Shown: one piece after another, positions 15,992 to 24,668 of the stretch
How positions within the stretch are numbered: the stretch's first letter is position 1
Layout: every line of letters begins with the position of its first letter
Source: Veillonellaceae bacterium SB90
Lineage (GTDB): Bacteria; Bacillota; Negativicutes; Selenomonadales; Selenomonadaceae
Direction: 5' to 3'
Length of the DNA stretch: 64,000 nucleotides
Assembly: GCA_902364065.1 (NCBI GenBank)
Contig: CABJCJ010000004.1
Coordinates: 1 to 64,000 of the forward strand
The notes under the pieces: generated by a model
The model's input: only the letters and a program-made list of their open reading frames with translations
Databases searched by the model: none
What the model was told of the DNA's origin: nothing
Translations under genes and position numbers: made by a program

Positions 15992-16406
15992 GAAACTGGG
16001 CAAGAAAGGCGATATCGTCGAGGTATCGGAGGGCTACGGCCGCAACTTTCTGCTGCCGCGCAAGGCAGCAGTGCTCGCAACGGCACAGAATCTCAATGTG
16101 GCAACGGCGCAGGCTGGTTCCAAGGCCCGCAAGGAAGCCATGGCGACCGATGAGGCCCGCCTCATGGCCAAGCAGCTCGAGAAGGTTGAAGTGACGATCC
16201 CCGTCAAGATTGGCGAGGGCGGCAAGCTCTTCGGCAGTGTCACGGGCAAGGATGTCGCCGCTGCACTCAAGGCACAGCACATCGAGATCGATAAGCGCAA
16301 GATCACCCTGCAGGGTGAAGTGACGGGAACGGGCGTCTATGAGGCCGTTATCAAGGTTCATCCGTCCATCACGAGCAAGATCAAGGTCAATATTGTCGCA
16401 GAATGA
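15963..16406 (+). CDS. rplI: 50S ribosomal protein L9
   Basis: 147 residues with the L9 N-terminal domain (MKVILQQDVKKLGKKGDIVE, then GYGRNFLLPRKAA), a long connecting helix and the C-terminal rRNA-binding domain (GKLFGSVTGKDVAAAL). It starts inside the end of gdpP, so the two are translationally linked. Followed by a terminator. Confidence 0.97.
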   Translation: MKVILQQDVKKLGKKGDIVEVSEGYGRNFLLPRKAAVLATAQNLNVATAQAGSKARKEAMATDEARLMAKQLEKVEVTIPVKIGEGGKLFGSVTGKDVAAALKAQHIEIDKRKITLQGEVTGTGVYEAVIKVHPSITSKIKVNIVAE

Positions 16407-16431
16407 CCACAGGCCACTGCGGTATGATCTG

Positions 16432-16497
16432 AAACCTTTTCCTGCTGGCGGGCGCGATGGCCGAGGCCATCACGTCTCTGCGGGGAAAGGTTTTTTA
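16432..16497 (+). terminator. Rho-independent terminator after rplI
   Basis: AAACCTTTTCC pairs with GGGGAAAGGTTT around a GC-rich branched loop, then TTTTT. It separates rplI from the Lon-like gene. Confidence 0.75.
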
Positions 16498-16530
16498 CTA
16501 TAGAAATTTATAAGGATTTAAGCAAGGCAT

Positions 16531-18465
16531 ATGAGTATTTTTGATAAATTATTTTCCCATAAGCAGCACAAGCCGGAATCCCCACAGGAGCCGCCGGCAC
16601 TGCAGCCTATCGATCGCGAGATCGATGCACTCTACCAGTCGCTGGCGACTCTGCTCGGCACGGAGAATCTCGTCATCCGGGCCGGCCGCATGAATGCCAT
16701 GCAGCTCCTGCGCTCGGAAGACCGCTGCGAACGGGTGCTCGCACTGCAGCGCATCCTGGAGGAGGATCCGCTCATCCAGCCGGTGCCGAAAGAATCGGAG
16801 CTGCCGGACATCCTTTTGCAGCTATCCGAACGCATTGCGGACATACGGGCGCGCCGTACGGTCGAGGACAGCATTGAGAAGAAGGTCAACGAGAAGCTCG
16901 AGAAGGAACATGAGGATTACGTCGAGGATATCCGCCGCCAGGTCATCAAGGAAGAGAAACAGAATGCCGAGACGCCGCAGGATGCCAAGAAGCGCGAGAA
17001 GCTCGAGCAGCTGGAATCCATCCATCTGACACAGTCCGTTATGGAACTCCTGCGTCCGCAGTCCTTCTCGGAAATCGTGGGGCAGGAGAGAGCCGTCAAG
17101 GCCCTGCTCTCGAAGCTCAGTTCTCCGTATCCGCAGCATCTCCTGCTCTACGGGCCCCCGGGCGTCGGCAAGACAACGGCGGCCCGCCTCGTGCTCGAGG
17201 CTGCCAAGAAAAAACCGGAATCGCCGTTCCGTGAAGATGCTCCGTTCGTGGAGACGGATGGCACGGTCCTGCGCTGGGATCCGCGCGAGATCACGGATCC
17301 CCTGATGGGTTCCGTTCACGACCCCATCTATCAGGGAGCGCAGAAGAGCCTGGCGGACAGCGGTGTGCCGGAGCCGAAGCCCGGTCTTGTCACCGAGGCT
17401 CACGGCGGCATCCTGTTCATCGATGAGATTGGCGAGATGGATCCCATGCTCCAGAACAAGCTCCTGAAGGTTCTCGAGGACAAGCGGGCTTACTTTGAGT
17501 CGTCGTATTATGACCCGACCGACCCCAAGGTTCCGCCCTACATCAAGAAGCTGTTTGAGGAGGGAGCGCCGGCAGATTTCGTGCTCATCGGTGCGACGAC
17601 ACGCGATGCCAGCCATATTAATCCGGCCCTGCGCTCGCGCTGTGCTGAGATTTACTTCGAGCCGCTGACGCCGAAGCACATCGAGGCAATCGTCGAGAAT
17701 GCGGCCGCAAAGCTCAAGGCCCATCTCGCTGACGGCGTGGCCTCGCTGATTGCCGAATACACGATTGAAGGCCGCAAGGCCATCAACATCCTGGCCGATG
17801 CTTACAGCCTGGCCCTGGAGCAGGCCGCGGACAAGACCGCTGCGGACGGCCTCGTCATCAGCAAAGAGGCTGTCTACGAGGTGGCACAGGTTTCCCGCCT
17901 GTCTCAGTTCGTGACAAAGAAGGCACGCAATACGGCGGAGATCGGCCACATCTTCGGCCTGGGCGTCGCCGGCTTCTTGGGATCGGTCATCGAGTTTGAG
18001 GCCGTGGCGTTCCCCGCACGTGAGAAAGGCAAGGGCACGGTGCGCTTCAATGAGACGGCCGGCAGCATGGCCAAGGATTCGGTGTTCAATGCGGCTTCCG
18101 TCATGCGCCAGCTGACGGGCAAGGATATCCATGACTACGATGTCCACATCAACGTCATCGGCGGCGGCAATATCGATGGACCGAGTGCCGGCACAGCCAT
18201 CCTGGCCTGTATCGTCAGTGCCGTCACGGGCCGCAGGATTCGTCAGGATGTCGCGGTCACGGGTGAGATTTCGCTGGCGGGACGCGTGCGCCCCGTGGGC
18301 GGCGTTTTCGAGAAGGCGTATGGTGCGCGGCAGGCCGGCATCAGGACGCTCGTGATCCCGAAGGAAAACGAGAAGGATATCCCGCCGGATCTTCTGGGCC
18401 TTGATATCCATGCCGTTGCCACGGCGGAAGAAGCATTCCGTTTGATTTTTGAGGGGGAAGCATAA
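16531..18465 (+). CDS. lonC: Lon-family ATP-dependent protease, LonC/LonB-like
   Basis: A 644-residue cytosolic AAA+ serine protease. Residues 1-170 form a charged, coiled-coil-rich N-terminal region unlike that of LonA. The AAA+ module begins with Walker A GPPGVGKTT at 208; the Walker B region is GGILFIDEIGEMD and sensor 1 is IGATTRD. There is an insert of about 30 residues (YYDPTDPKVPPYIKKLF). The proteolytic domain has the Ser552 (DGPSAGTA) and Lys595 (FEKAYGA) dyad. The mix of features matches the LonC type found in Firmicutes next to dnaB; LonB is the alternative label. The dnaB start follows the stop codon directly. Confidence 0.88.
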   Translation: MSIFDKLFSHKQHKPESPQEPPALQPIDREIDALYQSLATLLGTENLVIRAGRMNAMQLLRSEDRCERVLALQRILEEDPLIQPVPKESELPDILLQLSERIADIRARRTVEDSIEKKVNEKLEKEHEDYVEDIRRQVIKEEKQNAETPQDAKKREKLEQLESIHLTQSVMELLRPQSFSEIVGQERAVKALLSKLSSPYPQHLLLYGPPGVGKTTAARLVLEAAKKKPESPFREDAPFVETDGTVLRWDPREITDPLMGSVHDPIYQGAQKSLADSGVPEPKPGLVTEAHGGILFIDEIGEMDPMLQNKLLKVLEDKRAYFESSYYDPTDPKVPPYIKKLFEEGAPADFVLIGATTRDASHINPALRSRCAEIYFEPLTPKHIEAIVENAAAKLKAHLADGVASLIAEYTIEGRKAINILADAYSLALEQAADKTAADGLVISKEAVYEVAQVSRLSQFVTKKARNTAEIGHIFGLGVAGFLGSVIEFEAVAFPAREKGKGTVRFNETAGSMAKDSVFNAASVMRQLTGKDIHDYDVHINVIGGGNIDGPSAGTAILACIVSAVTGRRIRQDVAVTGEISLAGRVRPVGGVFEKAYGARQAGIRTLVIPKENEKDIPPDLLGLDIHAVATAEEAFRLIFEGEA

Positions 18466-19794
18466 ATGGCATTACCAGATCGCGTGCCGCCGCAGAATAT
18501 TGAGGCGGAGCAGGCCGTATTGGGCGCCATGATGATCAAGAAAGAGGCCATCGTCGAGGTGCAGGAGATCCTGCAGCCCGAGGACTTCTACCGCGAGGCG
18601 CACCGTCATGTGTACGAGGCCATGCTTGACCTTACCGAACATGACGAAGCCGTGGATCTCGTCACGCTTACCGAGCAGCTGCGCAAGACGGGCGAGCTCG
18701 AGAAGGTCGGCGGCCTGCCGTTCATCACGGCTATCGCAAATGCCGTGCCGACGGCTGCCAACGTGTCGTATCACGCCAAGATCGTCAAGGAGAAAGCCGA
18801 GCTGCGCCGTCTCATCGATGCGGCTACGGAAATCGCCGGCGCAGCCTATGAAGATGCGGATACGGTCGAGAACATCATGGATGCGGCCGAGCAGAAGATC
18901 CTCTCCGTGGCGGGTTCGCAGGGGGGCGGCGGTTTTGAGCCCATCAAGAAGATTCTCATGCGCACTTTTGAGCGCATCAATGTGCTGTACGAATCAAAAG
19001 GAGGTATCACGGGGCTGTCGACGGGCTTCAAGGACCTCGATAAGCTGACGAGCGGTCTGCAGCCCTCGGACCTCATCCTCGTCGCAGCCCGCCCGTCCAT
19101 GGGTAAGACGGCCTTCACGCTGAACATCGCCTCGTATGTGGGCCTGCACGGCGGCAAGGTTGCCTTCTTCTCACTTGAGATGAGCAAGGAACAGCTCATG
19201 CAGCGCATGCTCTGTTCCGAAGGCGGCATTGACTCCCAGCGCCTGCGCACGGGCCAGCTCGATGATGAGGAGTGGAACAAGCTTGTCACCGTGGCTGACC
19301 GCCTGAACAAGGCGCCCATCTTCATCGATGATACGGCCGGCATCACCGTCATGGATCTGCGTTCCAAGGCACGCCGCCTCAAGGCCGAACACGGCCTCGA
19401 CCTCATCGTCATCGACTATCTGCAGCTCATGCAGGGACGTCCGAGCAAGAATGGCGACAATCGCCAGCAGGAGATTTCCGAGATCTCTCGTTCTCTCAAG
19501 GCGCTGGCGCGCGAGCTCAACGTGCCGGTCATCGCGCTTTCCCAGCTCTCGCGCTCCGTCGAGTCGCGCCAAGTCAAGCGCCCGATGCTCTCTGACCTGC
19601 GTGAATCCGGTTCCCTTGAGCAGGATGCCGATATCGTCATGTTCCTCTATCGCGAGGATTATTATGATAAAGATACGGAGAACAAGAACCTCACGGAAGT
19701 CATCATCGCCAAGCACCGCAATGGCCCGGTCGATACGGTCAACCTGTTCTTCCAGAAGGAGTATACGAAGTTCCGGGACCTCCTCGTGGAGTGA
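18466..19794 (+). CDS. dnaB: Replicative DNA helicase DnaB
   Basis: 442 residues. The N-terminal helical DnaB domain (PPQNIEAEQAVLGAMM) is followed by the RecA-like motor with Walker A ARPSMGKTAF, the H1a region SLEMSKEQLMQRM, Walker B LIVIDYLQLMQG and the arginine-finger-type segment LSDLRESGSLEQDADIVMF. It unwinds DNA at the replication fork as a hexamer. ATG 18466 abuts the lonC stop (TAAATG); no intein is present. Confidence 0.97.
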   Translation: MALPDRVPPQNIEAEQAVLGAMMIKKEAIVEVQEILQPEDFYREAHRHVYEAMLDLTEHDEAVDLVTLTEQLRKTGELEKVGGLPFITAIANAVPTAANVSYHAKIVKEKAELRRLIDAATEIAGAAYEDADTVENIMDAAEQKILSVAGSQGGGGFEPIKKILMRTFERINVLYESKGGITGLSTGFKDLDKLTSGLQPSDLILVAARPSMGKTAFTLNIASYVGLHGGKVAFFSLEMSKEQLMQRMLCSEGGIDSQRLRTGQLDDEEWNKLVTVADRLNKAPIFIDDTAGITVMDLRSKARRLKAEHGLDLIVIDYLQLMQGRPSKNGDNRQQEISEISRSLKALARELNVPVIALSQLSRSVESRQVKRPMLSDLRESGSLEQDADIVMFLYREDYYDKDTENKNLTEVIIAKHRNGPVDTVNLFFQKEYTKFRDLLVE

Positions 19795-19803
19795 TGTTTT
19801 TGC

Positions 19804-19832
19804 TTGACAAACGGGGTCCTGTGCTATACACT
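19804..19832 (+). promoter_or_regulatory. Promoter of the sucrose operon
   Basis: A perfect TTGACA (19804-19809), 17 bases, then TACACT (19827-19832), 126 bases upstream of scrA. Confidence 0.75.
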
Positions 19833-19839
19833 AGAACTA

Positions 19840-19853
19840 TGAAAACGGTTTCA
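19840..19853 (+). promoter_or_regulatory. cre or LacI/GalR-type operator of the sucrose operon
   Basis: TGAAAACGGTTTCA fits the CcpA cre pattern TGWAANCGNTNWCA at every defined position and is nearly palindromic. It begins 8 bases after the -10, over the predicted transcription start, where a bound LacI-family protein (CcpA or a ScrR-like repressor) would block initiation or elongation. Confidence 0.75.
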
Positions 19854-19958
19854 CAATAAGCCGCAGGGATTCCCGGTCAGGCGTCAGGGGGCACCTGGAT
19901 TTTTGGTGATTTGGAGCAGTAAGGAAGGAAACGGAATGAGAAAAGGAGGAACCATCTC

Positions 19959-21848
19959 ATGAAAGAGATTCGCTTGGACAGTCCGCTCAATGGACAGCTC
20001 ATCGAATTGAAGGATGTCAAGGATCCGGCTTTTGCCAGCGGTGCCATGGGAAAGGGCGCGGCTGTCAAGAATCCGGACGGCAAGGTTTACTCGCCGGTCG
20101 ACGGCGAAGTCACCGTGCTGTTCGATACGAAGCATGCCATCGGCATCCATGCCGATAACGGCGCGGATATCCTGATTCACGTCGGCATCGATACGGTCCA
20201 GCTCGGCGGCAAGTTCTTCGACGCCAAGATCGCTCAGGGCGATCGCGTCAAGCGCGGCCAGCTGCTGCTGGAGTTCGATCCGGAAGGCATCAAGGGCGCC
20301 GGCTACGATACGACGACACCGGTCCTCGTGACGAATGCCTTTGAGTACGGCAAGGTGACGGTGGCTCTCGGCGACAAGGAAATCACGACGGTCAATGAAG
20401 AGGCAGCAGAGGAAGCGCCAGCTTCGTCCGAGCCGGCAGCAGAGACTCCGGCCGAACCGGAGGAAGACCTCAGCGGTTTGTCGAAGGAAGAGCGCGTCGC
20501 AAAGCTCATCTGGAAGTATGTCGGCGGCCGTGAGAATGTCCGCAGTGCTGAGCACTGCGCCACGCGCCTGCGCCTCATCATCGTCGACAAGACGAAGCTC
20601 AACGAGAAAGCCATTGAGAATATCGACGGCGTCAAGGGCCAGTTCTTCGCCGCTGCCCAATACCAGATCATCCTCGGCACGGGCTTTGTCGACAAGGTAT
20701 ACGATGTCTTCGTTGCCGGCACGGATCTCGCCGGTGCCAGCAACAACAAGGCGGAAGCCTACGCGCAGATGTCGGTCGCACAGAAGATTTCCCGCACGCT
20801 CGGCGATGTCTTCGTGCCGATTATTCCCGTTCTCGTCGCAACCGGTCTTTTCATGGGCCTGCGCGGCGCCTGCCTGAGCATGGGCGTCCAGTTCAGCGAC
20901 AACGTTCTGCGCATGAGCCAGATCCTCACGGATACGGCCTTTGCCTTCCTGCCGGCACTCGTCTGCTGGTCCACGACGAAGCGCTTCGGCGGCACGCCGG
21001 TCATCGGCATCGTCCTCGGCCTCATGCTCGTTGCCCCGCAGCTGCCGAATGCCTACGCGATTGCCGCCGGTCAGGCTCAGCCCATCATGATGGACATCTT
21101 CGGACTCAGCGTGCCGGTCGTCGGCTATCAGGGCTCCGTACTGCCGGCTCTCGTGCTCGGCATCTTTGCGGCCAAGTTGCAGAAATGGCTCAAGACCTTC
21201 ATCCCGGATGTCATTGACCTCATCGTCACGCCGTTCCTGACGCTCTTCATCTCCATGATTCTCGGCCTCCTGATCGTCGGCCCAATCATGCACTGGATCG
21301 AACTTGCTGTCTTCGGCGCCATCCAGACCTTCCTCGCTTTGCCGTACGGCGTCGGCGGCTTCATCGTCGGCGGATTGCATCAGGTCATCGTCGTCTTCGG
21401 CGTCCATCACGTCTTCAATGCCCTGGAAGTCCAGCTGCTCGCCTCGACGGGCGTCGATCCCTTCAACGCGATCATCACGGGCGCCATCATCGCTCAGGGC
21501 GGTGCTGCCGCAGCCGTGGCTGCCCGCACGAAGAACAAGAAGAAGCGTGCACTCTACATTTCTTCCATCGTGCCGGCCTTCCTCGGCATCACAGAACCGG
21601 TCATCTTCGGTATCAACCTGCGCCTCATGAAGCCGTTCCTCTACGCACTCGCGGGCGGCGCCTGCGCAGGCGGCATCGCGGGTTTCCTGCATCTTGCCGG
21701 TACGGGCATGGGCATCACGGTCCTGCCTGGCACACTCCTCTACCTTGACCATCTGCCGCAGTACATCCTCGTCAATGTTGTTGGATTTGCCGTAGCGTTT
21801 GCGCTGACGTTCACGCTGTTCAACCCGGAAAAAGAGGACGAACAGTAA
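19959..21848 (+). CDS. scrA: Sucrose-type PTS permease, domain order IIA-IIB-IIC
   Basis: This membrane transporter takes up and phosphorylates a sugar using PEP via HPr. Residues 1-145 are a glucose-type IIA domain (phosphorylated His in ILIHVGIDTV, H74), an Ala/Pro/Glu-rich linker spans about 146-172, IIB covers about 176-250 with the phosphorylated Cys200 in AEHCATRLRL, and IIC (about 270-625) has ten or so hydrophobic segments including GITEPVIFGINLR. The glucose-superfamily IIC and the scrB gene downstream point to sucrose, giving sucrose-6-phosphate. The IIA domain at the N-terminus is unusual, as such permeases normally end with it. AAAAGGAGGAAC precedes the ATG. Confidence 0.9.
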   Translation: MKEIRLDSPLNGQLIELKDVKDPAFASGAMGKGAAVKNPDGKVYSPVDGEVTVLFDTKHAIGIHADNGADILIHVGIDTVQLGGKFFDAKIAQGDRVKRGQLLLEFDPEGIKGAGYDTTTPVLVTNAFEYGKVTVALGDKEITTVNEEAAEEAPASSEPAAETPAEPEEDLSGLSKEERVAKLIWKYVGGRENVRSAEHCATRLRLIIVDKTKLNEKAIENIDGVKGQFFAAAQYQIILGTGFVDKVYDVFVAGTDLAGASNNKAEAYAQMSVAQKISRTLGDVFVPIIPVLVATGLFMGLRGACLSMGVQFSDNVLRMSQILTDTAFAFLPALVCWSTTKRFGGTPVIGIVLGLMLVAPQLPNAYAIAAGQAQPIMMDIFGLSVPVVGYQGSVLPALVLGIFAAKLQKWLKTFIPDVIDLIVTPFLTLFISMILGLLIVGPIMHWIELAVFGAIQTFLALPYGVGGFIVGGLHQVIVVFGVHHVFNALEVQLLASTGVDPFNAIITGAIIAQGGAAAAVAARTKNKKKRALYISSIVPAFLGITEPVIFGINLRLMKPFLYALAGGACAGGIAGFLHLAGTGMGITVLPGTLLYLDHLPQYILVNVVGFAVAFALTFTLFNPEKEDEQ

Positions 21849-21857
21849 GAAGTAATC

Positions 21858-21886
21858 AGGGCTGCCGCAACGGCAGCCCTTTTTCT
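21858..21886 (+). terminator. Hairpin between scrA and scrB
   Basis: AGGGCTGCCG-CAA-CGGCAGCCCT followed by TTTTTC. Strong enough to terminate; scrB must then rely on readthrough or on stabilised upstream message. Confidence 0.8.
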
Positions 21887-21904
21887 GTATCGGGAGGAAT
21901 TTTC

Positions 21905-23356
21905 ATGGAACATTTTGACAAGAAAGCCATCGATGCGAGGGTCGCGGCCGGTTTCCCGCTGACGGACCGCTGGCACAACCGCTTCCATCTCGAAATGCCG
22001 TTCGGCCTCATCAATGACCCGAATGGATTGACGTACGCCGATGGCGAATACCATATCTTCTATCAGTGGAACCCCTTGGGCTGCGAGCACAAGAACAAGT
22101 GCTGGGCTCACGTCCGGACGCGTGATTTCGTGCATTATTCTCTGCCGGAACTTTCGCTCTGGCCGAGTGACGAACACGATAAGGACGGCTGCTATTCCGG
22201 CTGCGGCTTCACGGAAAAGGGCAGGGTCCATGTTTTCTACACCTGCAATGCCAAGAATGACGGCATCCGCACGCCGGCGCAGCGCTTCGGCACGCTGCAG
22301 GAAGACGGCTCGGTGGAGAAGGGCGTGATTGCCGTGCCGGACAGCCCCGCAGGCATCACGGGTCATTTCCGTGATCCGTATCTCTTCCACCGTCATGGCA
22401 AGCGCTACTTCGTCATCGGTGCGCAGGCCGACGAACAGGAACCGCGCGGCACCGTGCTCATCTACGAGGAGACGAAAGAGGGCTGGAAGAATCTCGGCGA
22501 GCTCAAGACGCGTCTCGGGCACTTCGGTTACATGTGGGAATGCCCGAATCTTCTGCATTTCGGCGCTTATGACGCGCTGATTTTCTGCCCGCAGGGCCTT
22601 GAAGCGCGCGAGTTCGACCGCCAGAACATCTATCAGGCCGGCTATATCGCAGGCCATCTCTCCCTCGACAGCCTCGATATGATGCAGCATTCGAAGTTCC
22701 AGGAACTCGACCACGGCTTTGATTTCTATGCGCCGCAAGTCTTCCAGCACGAGGGACGTCATATCCTGCTGGGCTGGATGGGCATGCCGGACAAGGACGA
22801 TGAATATCCGACGCGTGAGAAGGGCTGGATGTTCAGCCTGACGCTGCCACGCGTGCTCTCCCTGCGTCAGGGGCACATCTATTCACGTCCGGCCCGTGAG
22901 CTCAAGGCCCTGCGCATCGAGGAGACGGCCATCGACATCGATATGGACATGGAGCAGAATCTCACCGAGCAGCTCTTTGACGGCACGGAAGCCCTGCTCG
23001 ACCTCACGCTGGGCAAGGCGCAGCACATCAGCCTGACGCTCGCTTACGGCCTGGAGACGACCGTCTTTTCCTATGACCGCACGACGCAGGTCATGACGAT
23101 CGACCGCACGGGCATGAAGCATGGCGGCCGCGGCGTGCGCCGCTTCAAGCTCTTTGTCGACCGCATGCTCTCCCTGCAGCTCTTTGTTGACCGCACGGCT
23201 GTTGAAGCCTTCTTCCAGCACGGTGAGGAAGTGGCGAGCATGCTGGTATTCCCCGAGAAGAATATCCGCCCGGAACTGCGCATTCATGCCGATGCTCCGC
23301 TCGAATCCGTCACGGGACGCCTCTGGGAGCTCGATTCCTTTCACTTTACCCGCTGA
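21905..23356 (+). CDS. scrB: Sucrose-6-phosphate hydrolase (GH32)
   Basis: Cytosolic enzyme splitting sucrose-6-phosphate into glucose-6-phosphate and fructose. The five-bladed GH32 propeller motifs are visible: nucleophile D38 in LINDPNG, D157 in FRDPYLF and acid/base E212 in WECPNLL. The C-terminal beta-sandwich has the DRTAVEAFFQHGE segment. 483 residues is typical and there is no signal peptide, which separates it from secreted invertases. It directly follows scrA (57 bases, GGGAGG before the ATG). Confidence 0.95.
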   Translation: MEHFDKKAIDARVAAGFPLTDRWHNRFHLEMPFGLINDPNGLTYADGEYHIFYQWNPLGCEHKNKCWAHVRTRDFVHYSLPELSLWPSDEHDKDGCYSGCGFTEKGRVHVFYTCNAKNDGIRTPAQRFGTLQEDGSVEKGVIAVPDSPAGITGHFRDPYLFHRHGKRYFVIGAQADEQEPRGTVLIYEETKEGWKNLGELKTRLGHFGYMWECPNLLHFGAYDALIFCPQGLEAREFDRQNIYQAGYIAGHLSLDSLDMMQHSKFQELDHGFDFYAPQVFQHEGRHILLGWMGMPDKDDEYPTREKGWMFSLTLPRVLSLRQGHIYSRPARELKALRIEETAIDIDMDMEQNLTEQLFDGTEALLDLTLGKAQHISLTLAYGLETTVFSYDRTTQVMTIDRTGMKHGGRGVRRFKLFVDRMLSLQLFVDRTAVEAFFQHGEEVASMLVFPEKNIRPELRIHADAPLESVTGRLWELDSFHFTR

Positions 23357-23373
23357 GCCTGATTTTTTCATGA

Positions 23374-23409
23374 CAAAAGCCCCGGAACCAGATGGTTCCG
23401 GGGCTTTTG
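23374..23409. terminator. Bidirectional terminator after scrB
   Basis: A perfect 15-bp stem (AAAAGCCCCGGAACC with its complement, loop AGAT) between convergent scrB and the minus-strand gene at 23427. Confidence 0.92.
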
Positions 23410-23426
23410 CATGCCACAGGCTGCTA

Positions 23427-23660
23427 TCAGTTGTTCACCGCGCGGCGCTCTGGCAAATCGGCTAAGGGGATCCGGCGAATACGCTCGAAGGGGATATCGG
23501 CAAACGAATAGCGGATATCCAGATACGTATCGGTGCGGGTAAACGTCACTTTCTTCAATGTAAACTTCGTTTTCGATTTGATACGTTCGATGTAGTACTG
23601 CGCGTCTTCCGCGGAGAAGGGACCCTTAGCGATGATAACACGAATGTCATCCATCATCAT
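23427..23660 (-). CDS. Small protein of unknown function
   Basis: 77 residues, MMMDDIRVIIAKGPFSAEDA..., ending ERRAVNN. The composition is basic and looks like a small alpha/beta fold: a helix (AEDAQYYIERIKSK) and strands (FTLKKVTFTRTDTYLDIRYS). No cysteines, signal or membrane segment. GGAGGTG lies 6 bases before the first of three consecutive ATGs. It has its own terminator and a good promoter at 23775-23803, so it is probably expressed. I do not recognise a family. Confidence 0.75.
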   Translation of the reverse strand: MMMDDIRVIIAKGPFSAEDAQYYIERIKSKTKFTLKKVTFTRTDTYLDIRYSFADIPFERIRRIPLADLPERRAVNN

Positions 23661-24032
23661 GGGAAAACACCTCCAACAAAACCATGGTACGGCGTGGCCA
23701 TACCGTCGAGAATGTGTTACGGGTTGTTGTCAGCGTTGGGAAGGATAGGGGCGTATCCTCAACAACTACCGAGTATTATACTATATCTCAAGTGGCTTGT
23801 GAAATAGTATATTCCTGCAGACTCGCGGAAAACAGCGGATTTTGTGGATTTATTTCCAGTGAGAGAACGTTTTCTATAGGAATGATTCCATATCGTTCAT
23901 AATTTTAACGGTTTTCGCCGCTTCCTGCGCATAAAATGCGAGTATTTGCGACGATGTTTGGCAGAGTTGATGGGTTTTGTTGATTGAATCTGGAGTTTAT
24001 TAAGAGTACGTTAATGTTTCTTTGGTGCTTCA
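23661..24032. other. Intergenic region between the small unknown gene and the Rrf2 regulator
   Basis: No gene is seen in these 372 bases. It holds the promoter at 23775-23803 (minus). The half nearer 24032 is AT-rich, and I see no clear terminator for the Rrf2 gene. Confidence 0.5.
23775..23803 (-). promoter_or_regulatory. Promoter of the small unknown gene
   Basis: On the minus strand TTCACA (23798-23803), 17 bases, then a perfect TATAAT (23775-23780), giving a leader of about 110 bases. Confidence 0.65.
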
Positions 24033-24479
24033 TTAAATGAAGTACATCAAACTGTCCGCGTCCTTCTCCTGGTCAATGGCCGTGAGGATGTTGTCAAGCG
24101 AAACAGCGGACAACGTGTTCTTGATTGCTTCGTCGAGCGGATCGAAGACGCGTGCGGCGAGTGCCCGGTCGAGCTCCGGCATCTTGTCGGGAGCGGCTGC
24201 CGCCGTCTTTTCCATCAGCGAGAGCTCGATGGAGGCGAGGATATCGTAGGCTGTGATTTCACGCGGTGCCCGGGCCAGTTGATAGCCGCCCTGACTGCCC
24301 TTGATGGAATTGACGAGGCGGGCGCGCTTGAGCAGGGAGAAAACCTGCTCAAGATAAATTTTGGAGATGCCGAGCTTCTCCGAAATGCTGATGATGGTGA
24401 TGGGCGTGCCTGCCTCGTAATTGCGGGCAAGGTACGTCATGGCGGCCAGCCCGTAGCGTCCTTTCGCAGAGATCTTCAT
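24033..24479 (-). CDS. Rrf2-family transcriptional regulator, CymR-like
   Basis: A 148-residue winged-helix repressor of the Rrf2 family: MKISAKGRYGLAAMTYLARN, recognition region ISEKLGISKIYLEQVFSLLK and wing VNSIKGSQGGYQLA. It contains no cysteine at all, so it cannot bind an iron-sulfur cluster as IscR or NsrR do. That absence, and the divergent cysK gene, match CymR, the Firmicute regulator of cysteine synthesis that senses through CysK. I set the start at 24479, with TGAGGT upstream, instead of the in-frame ATG at 24494. CymR identity is inference. Confidence 0.85.
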   Translation of the reverse strand: MKISAKGRYGLAAMTYLARNYEAGTPITIISISEKLGISKIYLEQVFSLLKRARLVNSIKGSQGGYQLARAPREITAYDILASIELSLMEKTAAAAPDKMPELDRALAARVFDPLDEAIKNTLSAVSLDNILTAIDQEKDADSLMYFI

Positions 24480-24522
24480 GGATAAATACCTCATTTCATA
24501 CTTTTATACTATGTCATTCTTG

Positions 24523-24560
24523 TTTACTATATGGTAGTAAATTTATGCGAAAAAGTCAAT
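24523..24560 (-). promoter_or_regulatory. Promoter of the Rrf2 gene with overlapping inverted repeat
   Basis: On the minus strand TTGACT (24555-24560), 18 bases, TACCAT (24531-24536). The inverted repeat TTTACTA-tatgg-TAGTAAA (24523-24541) covers the -10, a likely autoregulatory operator. Confidence 0.5.
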
Positions 24561-24566
24561 CCCTGT

Positions 24567-24595
24567 TGACAAGTGGCAGGGCCTGTGATAATATA
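24567..24595 (+). promoter_or_regulatory. Promoter of cysK
   Basis: A perfect TTGACA (24567-24572), 17 bases, then TAATAT (24590-24595) with TG in the extended -10 position. Confidence 0.8.
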
Positions 24596-24597
24596 TA

Positions 24598-24620
24598 AAC
24601 ATATTAATCATATATGTTTT
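24598..24620 (+). promoter_or_regulatory. Palindromic operator at the cysK start site
   Basis: AAACATAT-TAATCAT-ATATGTTT: two 8-bp arms in perfect inverted repeat, starting 3 bases after the -10 and covering the expected transcription start. The divergent Rrf2 protein is the obvious candidate to bind it. Confidence 0.6.
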
Positions 24621-24668
24621 AACTAAGCAAGTGTTTCAGATGACAAAAGATAAATGGAGGTATTCACC

